From Anolis sagrei (Eukaryota > Chordata > Lepidosauria > Squamata > Anolidae): a DNA stretch of 64,000 bases. Numbering within the stretch: position 1 is the first letter of the stretch; each line of letters opens with the position of its first letter. Positions 21,732-31,794 of this stretch are shown here, one piece after another. A program made the translations under genes and the position numbers. The notes below the pieces were generated by a model. The model was not told the DNA's origin. It saw only the letters and a program-made list of their open reading frames with translations, and did no database searches. Location: NCBI RefSeq assembly GCF_037176765.1, contig NC_090021.1, forward strand, positions 144,100,574-144,164,573, in the 5' to 3' direction.

Positions 21732-22004
21732 GTGAGTGAGGGCGTGGGTAAGTCGAGCGCCGCTCCGAAGGCTTCTCGGCCTTCGCTTGGACGAAACACT
21801 CTGAGTGAAGGGGAAATAGGACTGTACTAATAGGATTAATTCCCTCAGCATTACAACGCCAGAGACCCCTTTTTCCTGTCAGTTATAGAGCAAGAGAGAC
21901 TAAGCTGGGCCTGGCTGTGCTTCTCATTGCCATTCTTGTTTGCTGTTCATATTTCTTCTCAGGCCAAGTTGGTGACTACCAGAATTCAGGAACGTTCAGA
22001 TCTT

Positions 22005-22255
22005 CTGAAATAATAATAATAATAATAATAAAGCTTGATTTATATACCGCCCTAGCTCCCCAAAGGGATTCAGAACTAATGAGAACATTGTAATGTAATA
22101 ATACTAATGTAATAATACTAAGATATACAACATTAACAGTGTTGTAATATAGTGTATTCCAGAAATCTACAACTTATTATATAGTACAATGACGTTATAT
22201 CATACTAGTAGTGTAATATATTGGTAGTGTATTAAATAAATTGTAAGTAAGTAAA
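22005..22255 (-). mobile_element. L2-like tail with (AAT)n and AT-rich decay
   Basis: (AATAAT)n, then GATTTATATACCGCCCTAGC and CCCCAAAGGGATTCAGA, the L2-like 3' hairpin in minus orientation, followed by AT-rich diverged sequence. Confidence 0.6.
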
Positions 22256-22259
22256 GTAA

Positions 22260-22545
22260 GCATAGAGCCTTCTCGATTGTGGCCCCTTATTTATGGAATG
22301 CCTTGCCGGTTGAAACTCGAACCATCCGAGACCTACCTGCTTTTTGGAAAGCCTGTAAAACTTTTGTCTTCCGACAAGCTTTTGATGGGTGAACGATCCG
22401 GGCTATGCCTGTTCTCGCTGCCTATTGTTATTGTTATGCTCATTTTAAAGCTAATGGTATTGTTTTAATCTGTTTCTGTAAACCGCTCCGAGCCAAATTG
22501 CGAGTAGCGGTATAAAAGTTGAATAAATAAATAAATAAATAAAAT
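22260..22545 (+). mobile_element. L2-like LINE: ORF2 C-terminus plus 3' UTR (type A)
   Basis: Frame reads RAFSIVAPYLWNALPVETR, TIRDLPAFWKACKTFVFRQA, then a stop and a 3' UTR with CCGCTCCGAGCCAAATTGCG and an (AATA)n tail (22522-22541). Confidence 0.85.
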
Positions 22546-22584
22546 ATCTGCTTTGAACAGGATTATCTCAATCTACACTGCTTG

Positions 22585-22990
22585 GCGGGAACGAGAGACA
22601 GGGCCTTCTCAGCAGTGCCCCTCCCCCCCCCCCCCCCCAGCTATGGAACACCCTCTTAGGGACGTTAGATTGGCCCCCTCCCTCCTGACATTTCAAAAGA
22701 GAGTTAAGACCTGGCTGTTCAAGCAGGTATTTTCAGACACAGTATAACTGATTAGTTGAGAGTAATGGAACAACAGGACGATGCGATGGAAAATGATTTT
22801 AATGATGAGACGCTGAGAACTGTATTTTATGATTTTAATTGTTTATTATTTTTATACGGTTTATACTATATGTAATTGTTTTTGACTGTATTTTATCTTG
22901 TGGGCCATTGATGGCCAAATGTAAACTGCCTTGAGTCACCTCTGGCCTAGAGGGGCGGTATACAAGTATAATAAATAAATAAATAAAGCA
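22585..22990 (+). mobile_element. L2-like LINE: ORF2 C-terminus plus 3' UTR (type B)
   Basis: GGGCCTTCTCAGCAGTGCCC, then a C run, CAGCTATGGAACACCCTCTT and TTAAGACCTGGCTGTTCAAG (the KTWLFKQVF end). The 3' UTR has GTCACCTCTGGCCTAGAGGG and an (AATA)n tail. It is head to tail with the previous element but of a different subfamily. Confidence 0.85.
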
Positions 22991-23028
22991 GATAACTTTA
23001 TATTGCAATGTGGCAGGGACCTCAGTTT

Positions 23029-23262
23029 TCAGTTTGACCCCCCCCCCCCCCCAAATCAAACACATTCTTTCTGTCTTATCAAGATGTGGGCTTAGTTATT
23101 TGGACCCAGGTTTTCAAGTCCTAGTTCTATTACTTTCCCAGTTATTCTTTCAGCTCTTCTTTCAGTTTGATAATATCTCTCCCCCCCCCCCCCAATCCAA
23201 CATCTACTTTCTGTCTTATCAAGACTGCCTGGTGTGTGTCCTGATCAGTTATTTGGACCCAA
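23029..23262 (+). repeat. Direct repeat, two copies 132 bp apart, each with a poly-C run
   Basis: Copy 1 (23029-23109) and copy 2 (23161-23261) share TTCAGTTTGA, a 14-15-base C run, CTTTCTGTCTTATCAAGA and AGTTATTTGGACCCA in order. Confidence 0.85.
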
Positions 23263-23463
23263 GAATTACAGTGTATGATACTTTACACATGCATGCATAA
23301 GTCTAGAAATTTTAATTAAAAAAAACCAAACCCCAAAAGCTTGTTTGACTTATCCACTTGTCAGGTGGAGTTTTGTACCTTGCCACTTGTATATAAACAC
23401 AGACACTTTTCAGAACAGAGTGATAAAAGTAGAGACTTTAGTCTTTCCAAAGGGGACATCAAA

Positions 23464-23613
23464 GGCCCCTTCTGTACTGCCCTATATCCCAGGATCTGAT
23501 TTCAGATTATCTGCTTTGAACTGAATTATATGAGGCTCAATTGCCAGATAATCTGGGATAAAAAGATTATCTGGAATCAGATTCTGGGATATAGGGGCAG
23601 TGTGGAAGGGGCC
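23464..23613. mobile_element. Palindromic MITE (superfamily uncertain)
   Basis: Ends GGCCCCTTCTGTACTGCCCT and AGGGGCAGTGTGGAAGGGGC are imperfect inverted repeats, and internal halves repeat ATCTGATTTCAGATTATCTG and its complement. The flanks share only AAA, so the duplication length is unclear. Confidence 0.7.
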
Positions 23614-23619
23614 AAAGAG

Positions 23620-24865
23620 GCACTGAAAGGTTCTACTCTCTCCACCACATTGCTGCTCCTGACCCTTTTAAATGTCTGGGTAGGGAATGGGTGGCAACAG
23701 CTGGCAGAGGCCCCCTGAAGTGGAATTGGTGCCTTCCCCTCTCCACAAAATGAACCTTAATTTATATACAGGTCATATCAAAATCCATAGTTTTGATCTG
23801 AAACCCTGTCTTCCCCTTATACATGAGTATATATGGAATTCAACTCATACTTCATCCATACACGGTTTGATTTGTCTGAACTTTTTTTATTGTAAATTAA
23901 TATTTTGCATTGTGTATTGAGGCTTAATGTCTAGGTACCCATTGTGAAACTGGCCTATCTCACACAGGAAGTGTGAAGGATATATGTACAAATGACTGCA
24001 AGCTAATTGTCTCGTGTAGTTGCACATGTTTAATGTGGACTTTTTGAGACTAGAACAGAAAAAGAAAAAAGCGAAAGGTCCTTTTGTAGAATTTCACTTA
24101 CTCTAGTATCTAGATGGTCATTTTCTATTTATTTATTTTTTTAAATTGTAATGAAATCCTATACATACATGTCACCTTTTCTGACTTTGGAAGTTGAATA
24201 GGGTTGGGCTTAGCTGTCATTTGATGGGAAACCACATCAGTAGAGTGACATAAGCACAATCAATTGAATGTAGTCTTAAATGTTATTTAACTGAATTATG
24301 ACAGTGACACGTTTGACTTCAGCATAGCTTCAAGTATGACTCAACGTGGATCCAACCCACTGTGTAAATAATGAATATGTCATATCACTTGTATGTGGAG
24401 AAGTATTTTTGCAAAATAGTCTTATGCAGGGATTCAAAGGTTTTCAGCAAATATTAGAAGAATAGACTATTTTATGCTAGTTCTGATTTTTTTGTCAGGT
24501 AATTCTGTGGCCTAATCAGTTGTATTATGTTTTTATTTGGATATATTTATTTTTCTCATTCTTTCTCATCCCAAAAAGCCTCCCTATAATTATTTACATT
24601 AGTGAAATGTATAGAGAGGTAGCATGTATGAGTTAAAGCAGGAACCAAAATCTGCAAGATTTAAAACATATACAAATATATCTGGCTAGACAACATTGAC
24701 GTGGCCTCTAAAGAGAATTGTAGAATCAGCGTAGTCACGCTGATGGGGCTAGAGAAGGCAGTCCTATTACTTAAAGGTCCCTTAGAGGATGCAGATTTTC
24801 AGGAAACATTCACACCCTTTAAGTAGACTTGTGCATGCGCATTCTGTCTGCATTTGGAACCCTTA
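23620..24865. other. No gene recognised
   Basis: DNAJB9 intron 1 sequence, AT-rich, no element identified. Confidence 0.45.
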
Positions 24866-24869
24866 TGTA

Positions 24870-25295
24870 AGTTTGTAAAGGCCGTTCCCGAGTTACAAAT
24901 GACTCATAGTTACAAATGGGGGTGAGACAACGGAAAGTGAGAGGAATCCATCCCTTGGAATGGAATTTCACTCCTGAAAGAGTTGTCATGAGAGAAAGGT
25001 TCCTCCACTGTAGCTGTATCACAAATCCTTGTTTCCTCAACAAGCCAAATTTTTCAAAATCCAATTATCACAGGAACAGAAAGTGCAATGAAATCTTCTG
25101 AACAGGGGCACAGACAGCAAAACAAACACCACAGGGTTGTCATCCCTTCCATAGCTAATATATATGTATAGCTATCCATATATATTTGGCTGGAGTTATA
25201 CTTTAAAGTGTACCTCTTTTTTTTACTTAGAATCAAATTCAACTTAACAAACCTGCAGAACCTATCTTGTTTATAGCTTGGGGACTGTCTGTATT
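24870..25295 (+). mobile_element. DNA-transposon MITE, copy 1
   Basis: Begins GTTCCCGAGTTACAAATGAC and ends TTGGGGACTGTCTGTA, an inverted pair around CCCC(A/G)AG. The interior matches 62175-62440 on the opposite strand (AATCCAATTATCACAGGAAC, TTCTGAACAGGGGCACAGAC). Tc1/mariner-type is a guess. Confidence 0.65.
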
Positions 25296-25299
25296 CAGC

Positions 25300-26630
25300 A
25301 CCTCAAATGAGTGCTAAAAAGAAATAATAAAACCAGGAGAGAGTTTAACCAAGGGTCAGAAAAGTGGGCCGCAGAGATTTTTCTAGCCATAACATTTTCT
25401 AAATCTTTTCTGAAGCACTTTGGTTATAATATTTAGCAATAACTCTTAGGTGGATATTGTGTAACTATGACTCGATTGGCCTATCCTACAGGGAATACTG
25501 TTTGTGTACCAACCAGCCACCTGATCACCCCTAAGCTGTGAACCTGGTCCTTCAGATGGAATACAGATCTGTTCAAAGAGCATTGAACACTGTTATCCAA
25601 AATACTTCCAGAGATGTCTCATTGTTCCGATTTGTAGTACTATTTCCATCCTGTCTGGTTTAAGACTCACTCTTTTTGGTCCACATTCAATCTATCACTG
25701 TAGGTGCCAGTTCAGAATTTCCACAGAGTCTTTGGCATCCTCGCTAAAGTAGAGTAAGAGCTGGCTGCCAGCATGTTCATGGCACTGAACTTCAGTTACT
25801 CTTTCTACTGGTTTCATTTAGGTGTTTTTTAGTATAGGAGGAAAAACAGAACCTTGCAAACACTAAATGCCTGTAGGGCAAACCATATGCCATAGAACCA
25901 TCTTTTAAAAATGTCCAGCCAATTGGGATTAAAAGCACTATAATCAGTTATCTCCATGCTCATCAACATGCGACTGTTGTAGTTCTAAAACCAGTTTCAA
26001 ATTAGGAAGCACAACAGTTGAATTTCTACTGCCCTTATTCAATTTAATTCTGTGTTTTGTATTATTTAACTATGTGCATTTAAAAACTGGACATTAAGGA
26101 CATGCTACTGGATTGGCTTGCTGAAATGTATGGTAGACACCTTGTCTTTATGTGCACTTTTAACAATGGCACAATGTAACTTGAAACCAAAGAACATTTT
26201 TCAAAAGAATAGGCTGCTACTCGCTACTCTTTCTTGATCGAATGAGCAGGGGATTACCTAGCCATCTCTCCTCTCTTAGTGCTTTCCTTGTGTGAAAAAT
26301 CACACATCTGAAGATAAGTTTCTGTTCCCTGTTAAGCTGTATGCATAAGTAGGAATCATAGGGAAAAATGGAAAGCTTCCATGCAGAGGAAACTCCTGGT
26401 CTGACATGTGTTTGTAGACCCTTGATTAAAAAAAGAGAGATCTGATGGGACAGGAAATAATGGGAGAAAGGAAGGGAAAAACTCTGTGCATTGAAAAAGA
26501 AATTTTATTTGCTTCTCATTCATTCCTGCTATAGTTTCTGTGGAACAAAATTCCAAACAGGCATGTTTGGGCTCGAGTAGTAATTTGCAAAAATGGTACT
26601 GGTAGAGTTGTGTTCCAGCAAAGACATTAA
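25300..26630. other. No gene recognised
   Basis: DNAJB9 intron 1; no element or coding signal identified. Confidence 0.4.
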
Positions 26631-26631
26631 T

Positions 26632-26900
26632 AGTAGAGTCTCGCTTATCCAACGTAAACAGGCTGGCAGAACGTTGGATAAGTGAAAATGTTGGATAATA
26701 AGGAGGGATTAGGGGAAAGCCTATTAAACATCAATTTATGTTATAAGTTTACAAATTAAGCACCAAAACATTATGTTTACAACAAATTGACAGAAAAAGC
26801 AGTTCAATACACCATAAGGTTATGTAGTAATTACTGAGGAAGTAGAAACCTACTCACTTGGATGTTATATAGAGTAAGTTACACAAAAATAAACTAAAGT
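26632..26900 (+). mobile_element. Tigger/pogo-like MITE, partial
   Basis: Starts near GTAGAGTCTCGCTTATCCAA and contains GAACGTTGGATAAGTG, TGTTGGATAATAAGGAGGGA and CAAATTAAGCACCAAAACAT, the left half of a Tigger-type element. No right terminus was found. Confidence 0.6.
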
Positions 26901-27110
26901 ACAGATTAAGAAGCGGTTCTGGAAAAAAAATTAGATGTTTATAGAAAAACATTGCCCACTCAAGAGAACATGTTGGATCATGTGAATTTGTAACCACCTC
27001 AGAAAGGAAAACCTTTTCTTTAACTATTCTGTATACACAAATATTAATTTAAGCAAATACGTGTATTATGTTGCAAAATAATAACTGGATTGCCTCTGTT
27101 TTCCCCTCAG

Positions 27111-27337
27111 GTGTCTTGCCATGGCTACTACACAGTCTGCCTACATATTTGCACTTTGTATTTTAATGATAACAGAATTAATATTGGCTACAGAAAGCTA
27201 CTATGACATCCTTGGTGTTCCCAAAAATGCATCTGACAGACAAATCAAGAAGGCATTTCACAAACTAGCGATGAAATACCATCCAGATAAAAACAAAAGT
27301 CCTGGAGCAGAAGCAAAATTCCGAGAAATTGCAGAAG
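27111..27337 (+). CDS. DNAJB9: DNAJB9 exon 2 (10-base 5' UTR plus residues 1-72)
   Basis: The acceptor CCCCTCAG ends at 27110; ATG is at 27121-27123. The exon encodes the signal segment and most of the J domain including HPD, and ends in phase 1 (GAAG|GTAGGC, 27337/27338). The reading frame running past 27337 is intron read-through and is not part of the protein. Confidence 0.95.
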
Positions 27338-29096
27338 GTAGGCAGAATCCAATTAAATTTTATTCCGGATTCATTGTCTAGATTATGGAAAGGAAAATTG
27401 GTCTGAATATACGAATCCTGCTTTCTAAGAACCTCATCATGAGTTGCGGAAAGATCTGGGACCATTTTACAAATCCAATCAAATGCTGTATGTTTCTCAG
27501 CCTTTCTCCTGTTCTGCCCTGTGTTCTGAACTATCACACGAGTTAGTGCAATCCCTGCCCATTCCACATTATTTTCCTTTTTGTTAATTTGAAAACTTTG
27601 AAATCAGAAACATTCAAGTGATGGTGGCATTTTTCATTTACACAACTTCTTTGTTACATTCATTCAATCAATCGGATCTGGGAAAAGAATTGAAGTATCA
27701 GTGCTTGGGACCAAACCACCCATTGCTCAATGTCACTGAAATGAAATGGGTGAATGTGATAGATTGTGTCCCATGCGTTTTTGAAGTGTTTTCTTCCATT
27801 TGCATGTGGATCAGTAGCAGCTCAAGAAGATTTCTTCCTGCCTCTTGTCTCCCCTCCCCCCATATTTATCTATAACTCAAAGACAGTTAATTAAACAAAG
27901 CAGAATGGATGACAGCTAGAAGTATATTTGCATCATTTGAAAAGCTTCTTGGTACATCATTTATAAAATGATTTAGAAATGGGGGCGGGGAGTGTTTTAC
28001 ATCTGATGAGGTCTTAAGAATACAGATCACTGCTCAGAACACAATGGTGCTCGGGTATTGCACAGGGATCAGATTAATGCATTGCTCAGGAAACTAGTGA
28101 GAGAACAAATCTGAATCCTTACTTTGAGTTGACCTCAGTAAATATTTCTTAGTGAACATGAAGCCTACTATATGCATACCCCTGATTATTTATTCATTTG
28201 CCATATTCATTCATCATATATTGATGCAAATCCAGCACAAGAAAGATCACAACTGGATGAGGTGTCAATAGAGACCCCAAAAGATCTCTTCAGTATTTGT
28301 TTAGGAAATAGTCTAAAGGTTCATTGTGGCCCTCTTTAAAATTGAATTTACAAGTATCAAGAACTCATCTGGAAAAGAATATCTACCCTATTTGTTTTGG
28401 AAAAGAATATGGAAGTGCTCGATTGGGATATTGGACTGTGTTCTCTAGTCCACTCACAAGCACATTCTCATTTAATCTTTTCTGGTTTGCCCTTGGTATG
28501 TATTTTTTTTTTATAAAAAAAATAGCCCCCTTAAATAGGCTCAGCTTGGTAGTTTTTGAACTCAACCTGTACTTGACATTATCTGAGTTAAGCCTATCCC
28601 ATCTGCTAGGATATCTGTGTTAATGTAAGATTTTAAAAATGTTTTTTTCCTTGCTCTTCCAGCATATGAAACATTGTCTGATGAAAATAAACGTAGAGAA
28701 TATGACCAATTTGGCCATGCTGAAGGAAGAAGGAGCAACAGCAACACTTTCCAACAGCCATTTAACTTCAACTTTGATGACTTGTTTAAAGACTTTGATT
28801 TGTTTGGCCAAAACCACAAGACACAGTCAAAGAAACATTTTGAAAATCACTTTCGGAGTCATCAGCATGCTCACAGCAGGCAAAGACGTTCTTTCCCAGA
28901 ATTTTCTTTTGGCGCAGGACTGTTTGATGATATGTTTGAGGACATGGAGAAAATGTTTTCATTCAATGGATTTGACACACACCAGCAAACAATGCGGACT
29001 GGAAGTAAATTCCATGGATCTAGTAAGCACTGCAGAACAGTCACTCAGCGTCGAGGAAACATGGTTACTACATTCACAGACTGTTCTGGACAGTAA
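27121..29096 (+). CDS. DNAJB9: DNAJB9 / ERdj4, ER-resident J-domain co-chaperone; join of 2 coding exons
   Basis: ERdj4 stimulates the ATPase of the ER Hsp70 BiP (HSPA5), helps clear misfolded proteins by ERAD and represses IRE1 (family knowledge). Joining 27121-27337 and 28663-29096 gives 216 residues and TAA, against 223 in human. Residues 1-23 form a hydrophobic signal or anchor segment ([13 protein letters not shown]). The J domain follows at about 26-90 with the catalytic HPD at 54-56. A Phe-rich region with the conserved [10 protein letters not shown] and [14 protein letters not shown] blocks comes next. The C-terminus, from FHGSSKHC to FTDCSGQ, is nearly identical to human. The ATG is the first in exon 2, in context TTGCCATGG. 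Splice sites are canonical and phase 1 matches. Identity is near certain. Confidence 0.97.
27338..28662 (+). other. DNAJB9: DNAJB9 intron 2
   Basis: GT-AG intron of 1325 bases. No element or ORF of interest was recognised in it; it is AT-rich single-copy-looking sequence with no visible tandem repeat. Confidence 0.85.
28663..29096 (+). CDS. DNAJB9: DNAJB9 exon 3, coding part (residues 73-216)
   Basis: The acceptor CTCTTCCAG ends at 28662; the split alanine codon G|CA restores the frame and reads [14 protein letters not shown]. The exon encodes the end of the J domain and the ERdj4-specific C-terminal region, ending SGQ-TAA. The region between the J domain and the FNFNFDD block is shorter than in human. 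Confidence 0.95.
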
Positions 29097-29785
29097 TACT
29101 TCAGTTTGTTTTCTTCTGTTCTGCCCAATGCTACTTTTTCTTTCTATCTCTTGCTGCAGAAATACAAAAGTTCTTCTGCGAACTGTATGAAATTTATAGC
29201 TTAATCACTTTATCTGCTGGAAATAAGCTATAGCTAAATTTATGCTTATTGACAGAAGTGCAACAAAGCGCAAAGTTGGGATGCCATTAATTTATTCCTT
29301 GGCCTGCATAGGATATTCATATGATGGAGAAACCTCCAAGTGACAATGTTAGGTTGTATCTTTAAAAAAATATAGAAATGTTGCCAGATTACCTCACTTA
29401 TTTTGTTTATACCTCACACTTGGTGAAGTGCTGAGTTGGTGATACAGTAGAACTTATTACCATTATTAAGGATCCATTTCTATAAAAGTGTTAACCTATT
29501 GAATGCTTGTGTGAGCTGATGTTTGTAACTAGCACAGTGTTTACCTACTGTAAACCGCATTTGTGCAAGTTGTCAGTAGTGACTTTAAAAATGCAACCCC
29601 CTTCCCCCAAATCCCACATTAAAATTTGACCTATTTTGAGTTTTGTGATTCAGTTTGGAGAAATGGATGATGCAAATATTGTTAGGCATGGAGCAGAAAA
29701 TGTGGAGATGTACTATTGGGAACTCAGATGTGTCATACTGGACTGACATTTCAGATTACTCTTCAATCTTTGTGTGTTGGAGGCT
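29097..29785 (+). other. DNAJB9: DNAJB9 3' UTR, probable extent
   Basis: Non-coding sequence after the stop with no repeat. An ATTAAA hexamer at 29618-29623 is the best candidate poly(A) signal; later AATAAA hexamers near 29900 lie within an L2-like tail. The 3' end is not fixed by the sequence. Confidence 0.45.
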
Positions 29786-29915
29786 TCGTTTAATATGATT
29801 TGTTTTACATGTATGTTGGCATTGAATTTTTGCCATTTAAATGTTGTAAACCATCTTGAGTCCCCTCAGGGGTGAGAAAGGCAGTATATAAATACAGTAA
29901 ATAAATAAATAGATT
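29785..29915 (+). mobile_element. L2-like LINE/SINE 3' tail
   Basis: AAACCATCTTGAGTCCCCTC, AGGGGTGAGAAAGGC, then an (AATA)n tail. It lies in or just after the DNAJB9 3' UTR on the same strand. Confidence 0.75.
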
Positions 29916-30034
29916 GCACCAGTGAGAATGTACACAGAAACTACATGTGTAAACTAGTGCTAAGAAAAAAACCCTAAATTTAATATCACTTTCTAACTTT
30001 GTGATTACTTACAATCTCATTTACATTACACATG

Positions 30035-30178
30035 CGGGGACATGAGAGGCCTCCGACAAGGATGGTAAAACATCAGGGCATCCCCTGGGCAACGTCCTTG
30101 CAGATGGCCAATTCTCTCATACCAGAAGCGACTTGCAATTTCTCAAGTCACTCCTGACACACACACACAAAAATTACA
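30035..30178 (+). mobile_element. tRNA-derived SINE, 3' part
   Basis: ATGCGGGGACATGAGAGGCC, CATCCCCTGGGCAACGTCCT, AGAAGCGACTTGCAATTTCT, then CACTCCTGACACACACACAC. Same family as 57215-57481, in opposite orientation and lacking the tRNA-like head. Confidence 0.8.
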
Positions 30179-30179
30179 T

Positions 30180-30405
30180 TACAAATGGCAGCTCAGGTAC
30201 TTAAGTAGTTCGGGTAAACTCTTTTTTTTCATGGAGCCAATCCCCAAATAACAGTTTTGTTTCCTGTCTCCACTCCTACAGCAGCTAACTGGACCCTGCT
30301 GAGCAGCTTATTTTTATCTTTATCCTGTCCTTTATCTCTAAACCTTCCAGTGTAACAAACTTGGCGGAATGAGTCCTATAATTACAATATACCGGTAGTA
30401 ATAGA
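30180..30405. other. No feature recognised
   Basis: Short unassigned stretch between a SINE and a CR1-like LINE. Confidence 0.4.
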
Positions 30406-31360
30406 GAGGTATAACTTATTTCAGGGAAATAGACGCAACAGGGAAAGGGGTGAAGTAGCATTATATGCCAGGAATGTTTACACCTGTGAAGATAGGCAGG
30501 ACTGAACTAATATTTAGAAGCAACATGAACAATATATTGAAACTAGTGTGTGTGGAGGTAGGTCACTAAAGAATTTTAAAAAATAACATATGTAGGGAAA
30601 AGTTCTAAAAGGCTGAAAGTCAAAATGAGCTTAGGCTTGTCAGAGAAATCAAAAACAATAAAAAGGGGATTATTTGATTATATCACTTAAAAAGAAAGAA
30701 CAAGTAAAGGTAGGGCCTCTGTGTGGAGAAGGTGGTGAAATGCTAATGGATAGGGAAAAGACAGAACTGCTTAACACCTTTGTCTCAATCTTCTCCAAAA
30801 TGAAATTAGTGTTCAATCTGAGTAGTATGGAGTGAATGAGGCAATAGGGGGAATACAACCCAAAATCGGTAAATAAATAGTCAAGGAATACCTGGCTAAT
30901 GAATTCAAGTCTCTAAAACCAGATAAACTATATCCAAGAGTATATTGAAGGAACAATCAAAGTAATGTCAAAACCACTAGCAATAATCTGCTAATTCTTG
31001 GAGAAGAGAAGTCTCATGCAGACTGGAGGAGGGAAGTGTCCCGAACTTCAAGGACCCAGACAATGATAGTTAAGTCAGCCAAGATTCAAGAGCAGATCAT
31101 TAAGGCAGTAGTTTGTAATGCTGAGATCACTAAAATTCAACATGGATTTCTCAAAAAGAAGTCACATCAGACATCTCTTTTTTTGGACAGAGTTACAAGC
31201 TTGGTAGATGCAGGGAATGCTATGGATGTAGCTTATCTTGGTTTCAGTAAGGCCTTTGACAATATCCTCCATGATCTTTTTGCACACAAACTTGTAACGT
31301 GGGTTAGAAAATACTACTGTTGGTGGATTTAATTGGTTAAGCAACCAAACCCAAAGAATG

Positions 31361-31570
31361 TATTGTCGAAGGCTTTCATGGCTGGAATCACTAAGTACTT
31401 GTGGGTTTTTTCGGGCTTTAGGGCCATGTTCTAGAGGCATTTCTCCTGACGTTTCGCCTGCATCTATGGCAAGCACCTCTGAGGATGCTTGCCATAGATG
31501 CAGGCAAAACGTCAGGAGAAATGCCTCTAGAACATGGCCATATAGCCTGAAAAAACCCACAAGAACTTAG
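31361..31570. mobile_element. Penelope-like inverted terminal unit with target duplication
   Basis: Two arms, 31422-31475 and 31486-31539, are 54 bases each and differ at one position; weaker pairing extends to about 31395 and 31565. A 14-base exact direct repeat AAACCCAAAGAATG (31347-31360 and 31571-31584) flanks the whole unit, so it inserted as one piece. The right arm carries a hammerhead-like motif. The assignment to Penelope-like elements rests on recall of their terminal sequence and ribozymes. Confidence 0.75.
31476..31516 (+). ncRNA. Hammerhead-ribozyme-like motif (degraded)
   Basis: Order fits a type I hammerhead: CCT stem I strand (31476-31478), CTGAGGA core (31479-31485), stem II GCTTGC with GCAGGC around loop CATAGAT, an A-rich GAAA-like position, CGTC, then AGG closing stem I. 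The core is not fully conserved, so activity is not expected. Confidence 0.55.
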
Positions 31571-31794
31571 AAACCCAAAGAATGCTCACCATTGTTCATC
31601 TTCACCTTGAAAAGAAGTGACTAGTGGAGTGGTGCAGACTTCAGTCCTGGGCCCAGTTCTATTCAACATATTTATTAATGACTTAGATCAGGGGTCCCCA
31701 AACTACGGCCCGCGGGCCATATGCGGCCCGCCAAGGGCCTTTATCCGGCCCGCGCGGCCTGTCCTGGCCTGTCCAAAGCCCCTCGCCGCCGCCG

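Larger units (their letters stand above)
21250..21740. promoter_or_regulatory. Bidirectional CpG-rich promoter of THAP5 and DNAJB9
   Basis: The stretch is GC- and CpG-rich in an otherwise AT-rich window and separates the THAP5 start codon (21407, minus) from the DNAJB9 first exon (plus). CCAAT boxes lie at 21488-21492, 21610-21614 and 21641-21645. A CCACGTG E-box-like site is at about 21599-21605. A TATA box (TATATAAGG, 21677-21685) faces DNAJB9; no TATA was seen on the THAP5 side. DNAJB9 is known as an ER-stress (XBP1/ATF6) target, but I find no exact CCAAT-N9-CCACG element here. Confidence 0.85.
21732..27110 (+). other. DNAJB9: DNAJB9 intron 1 (5' UTR intron)
   Basis: GT-AG intron of about 5.4 kb. 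It holds L2-like tails and two L2-like LINE ends (22005-22990), a 132-bp-spaced direct repeat with poly-C runs (23029-23262), a palindromic MITE (23464-23613), and MITE copies at 24870-25295 and 26632-26900. From 23620 to 24870 and 25300 to 26630 I see no gene or clear element. Confidence 0.75.

Noticed and set aside
21251-21799. 182-188-codon frames on both strands at the promoter
   Set aside because: CpG-island shadows; no domain similarity.
28639-29190. 183-codon plus-strand open frame over DNAJB9 exon 3
   Set aside because: It is a shifted-frame shadow; the frame giving the conserved J-protein C-terminus is the one ending at 29096.
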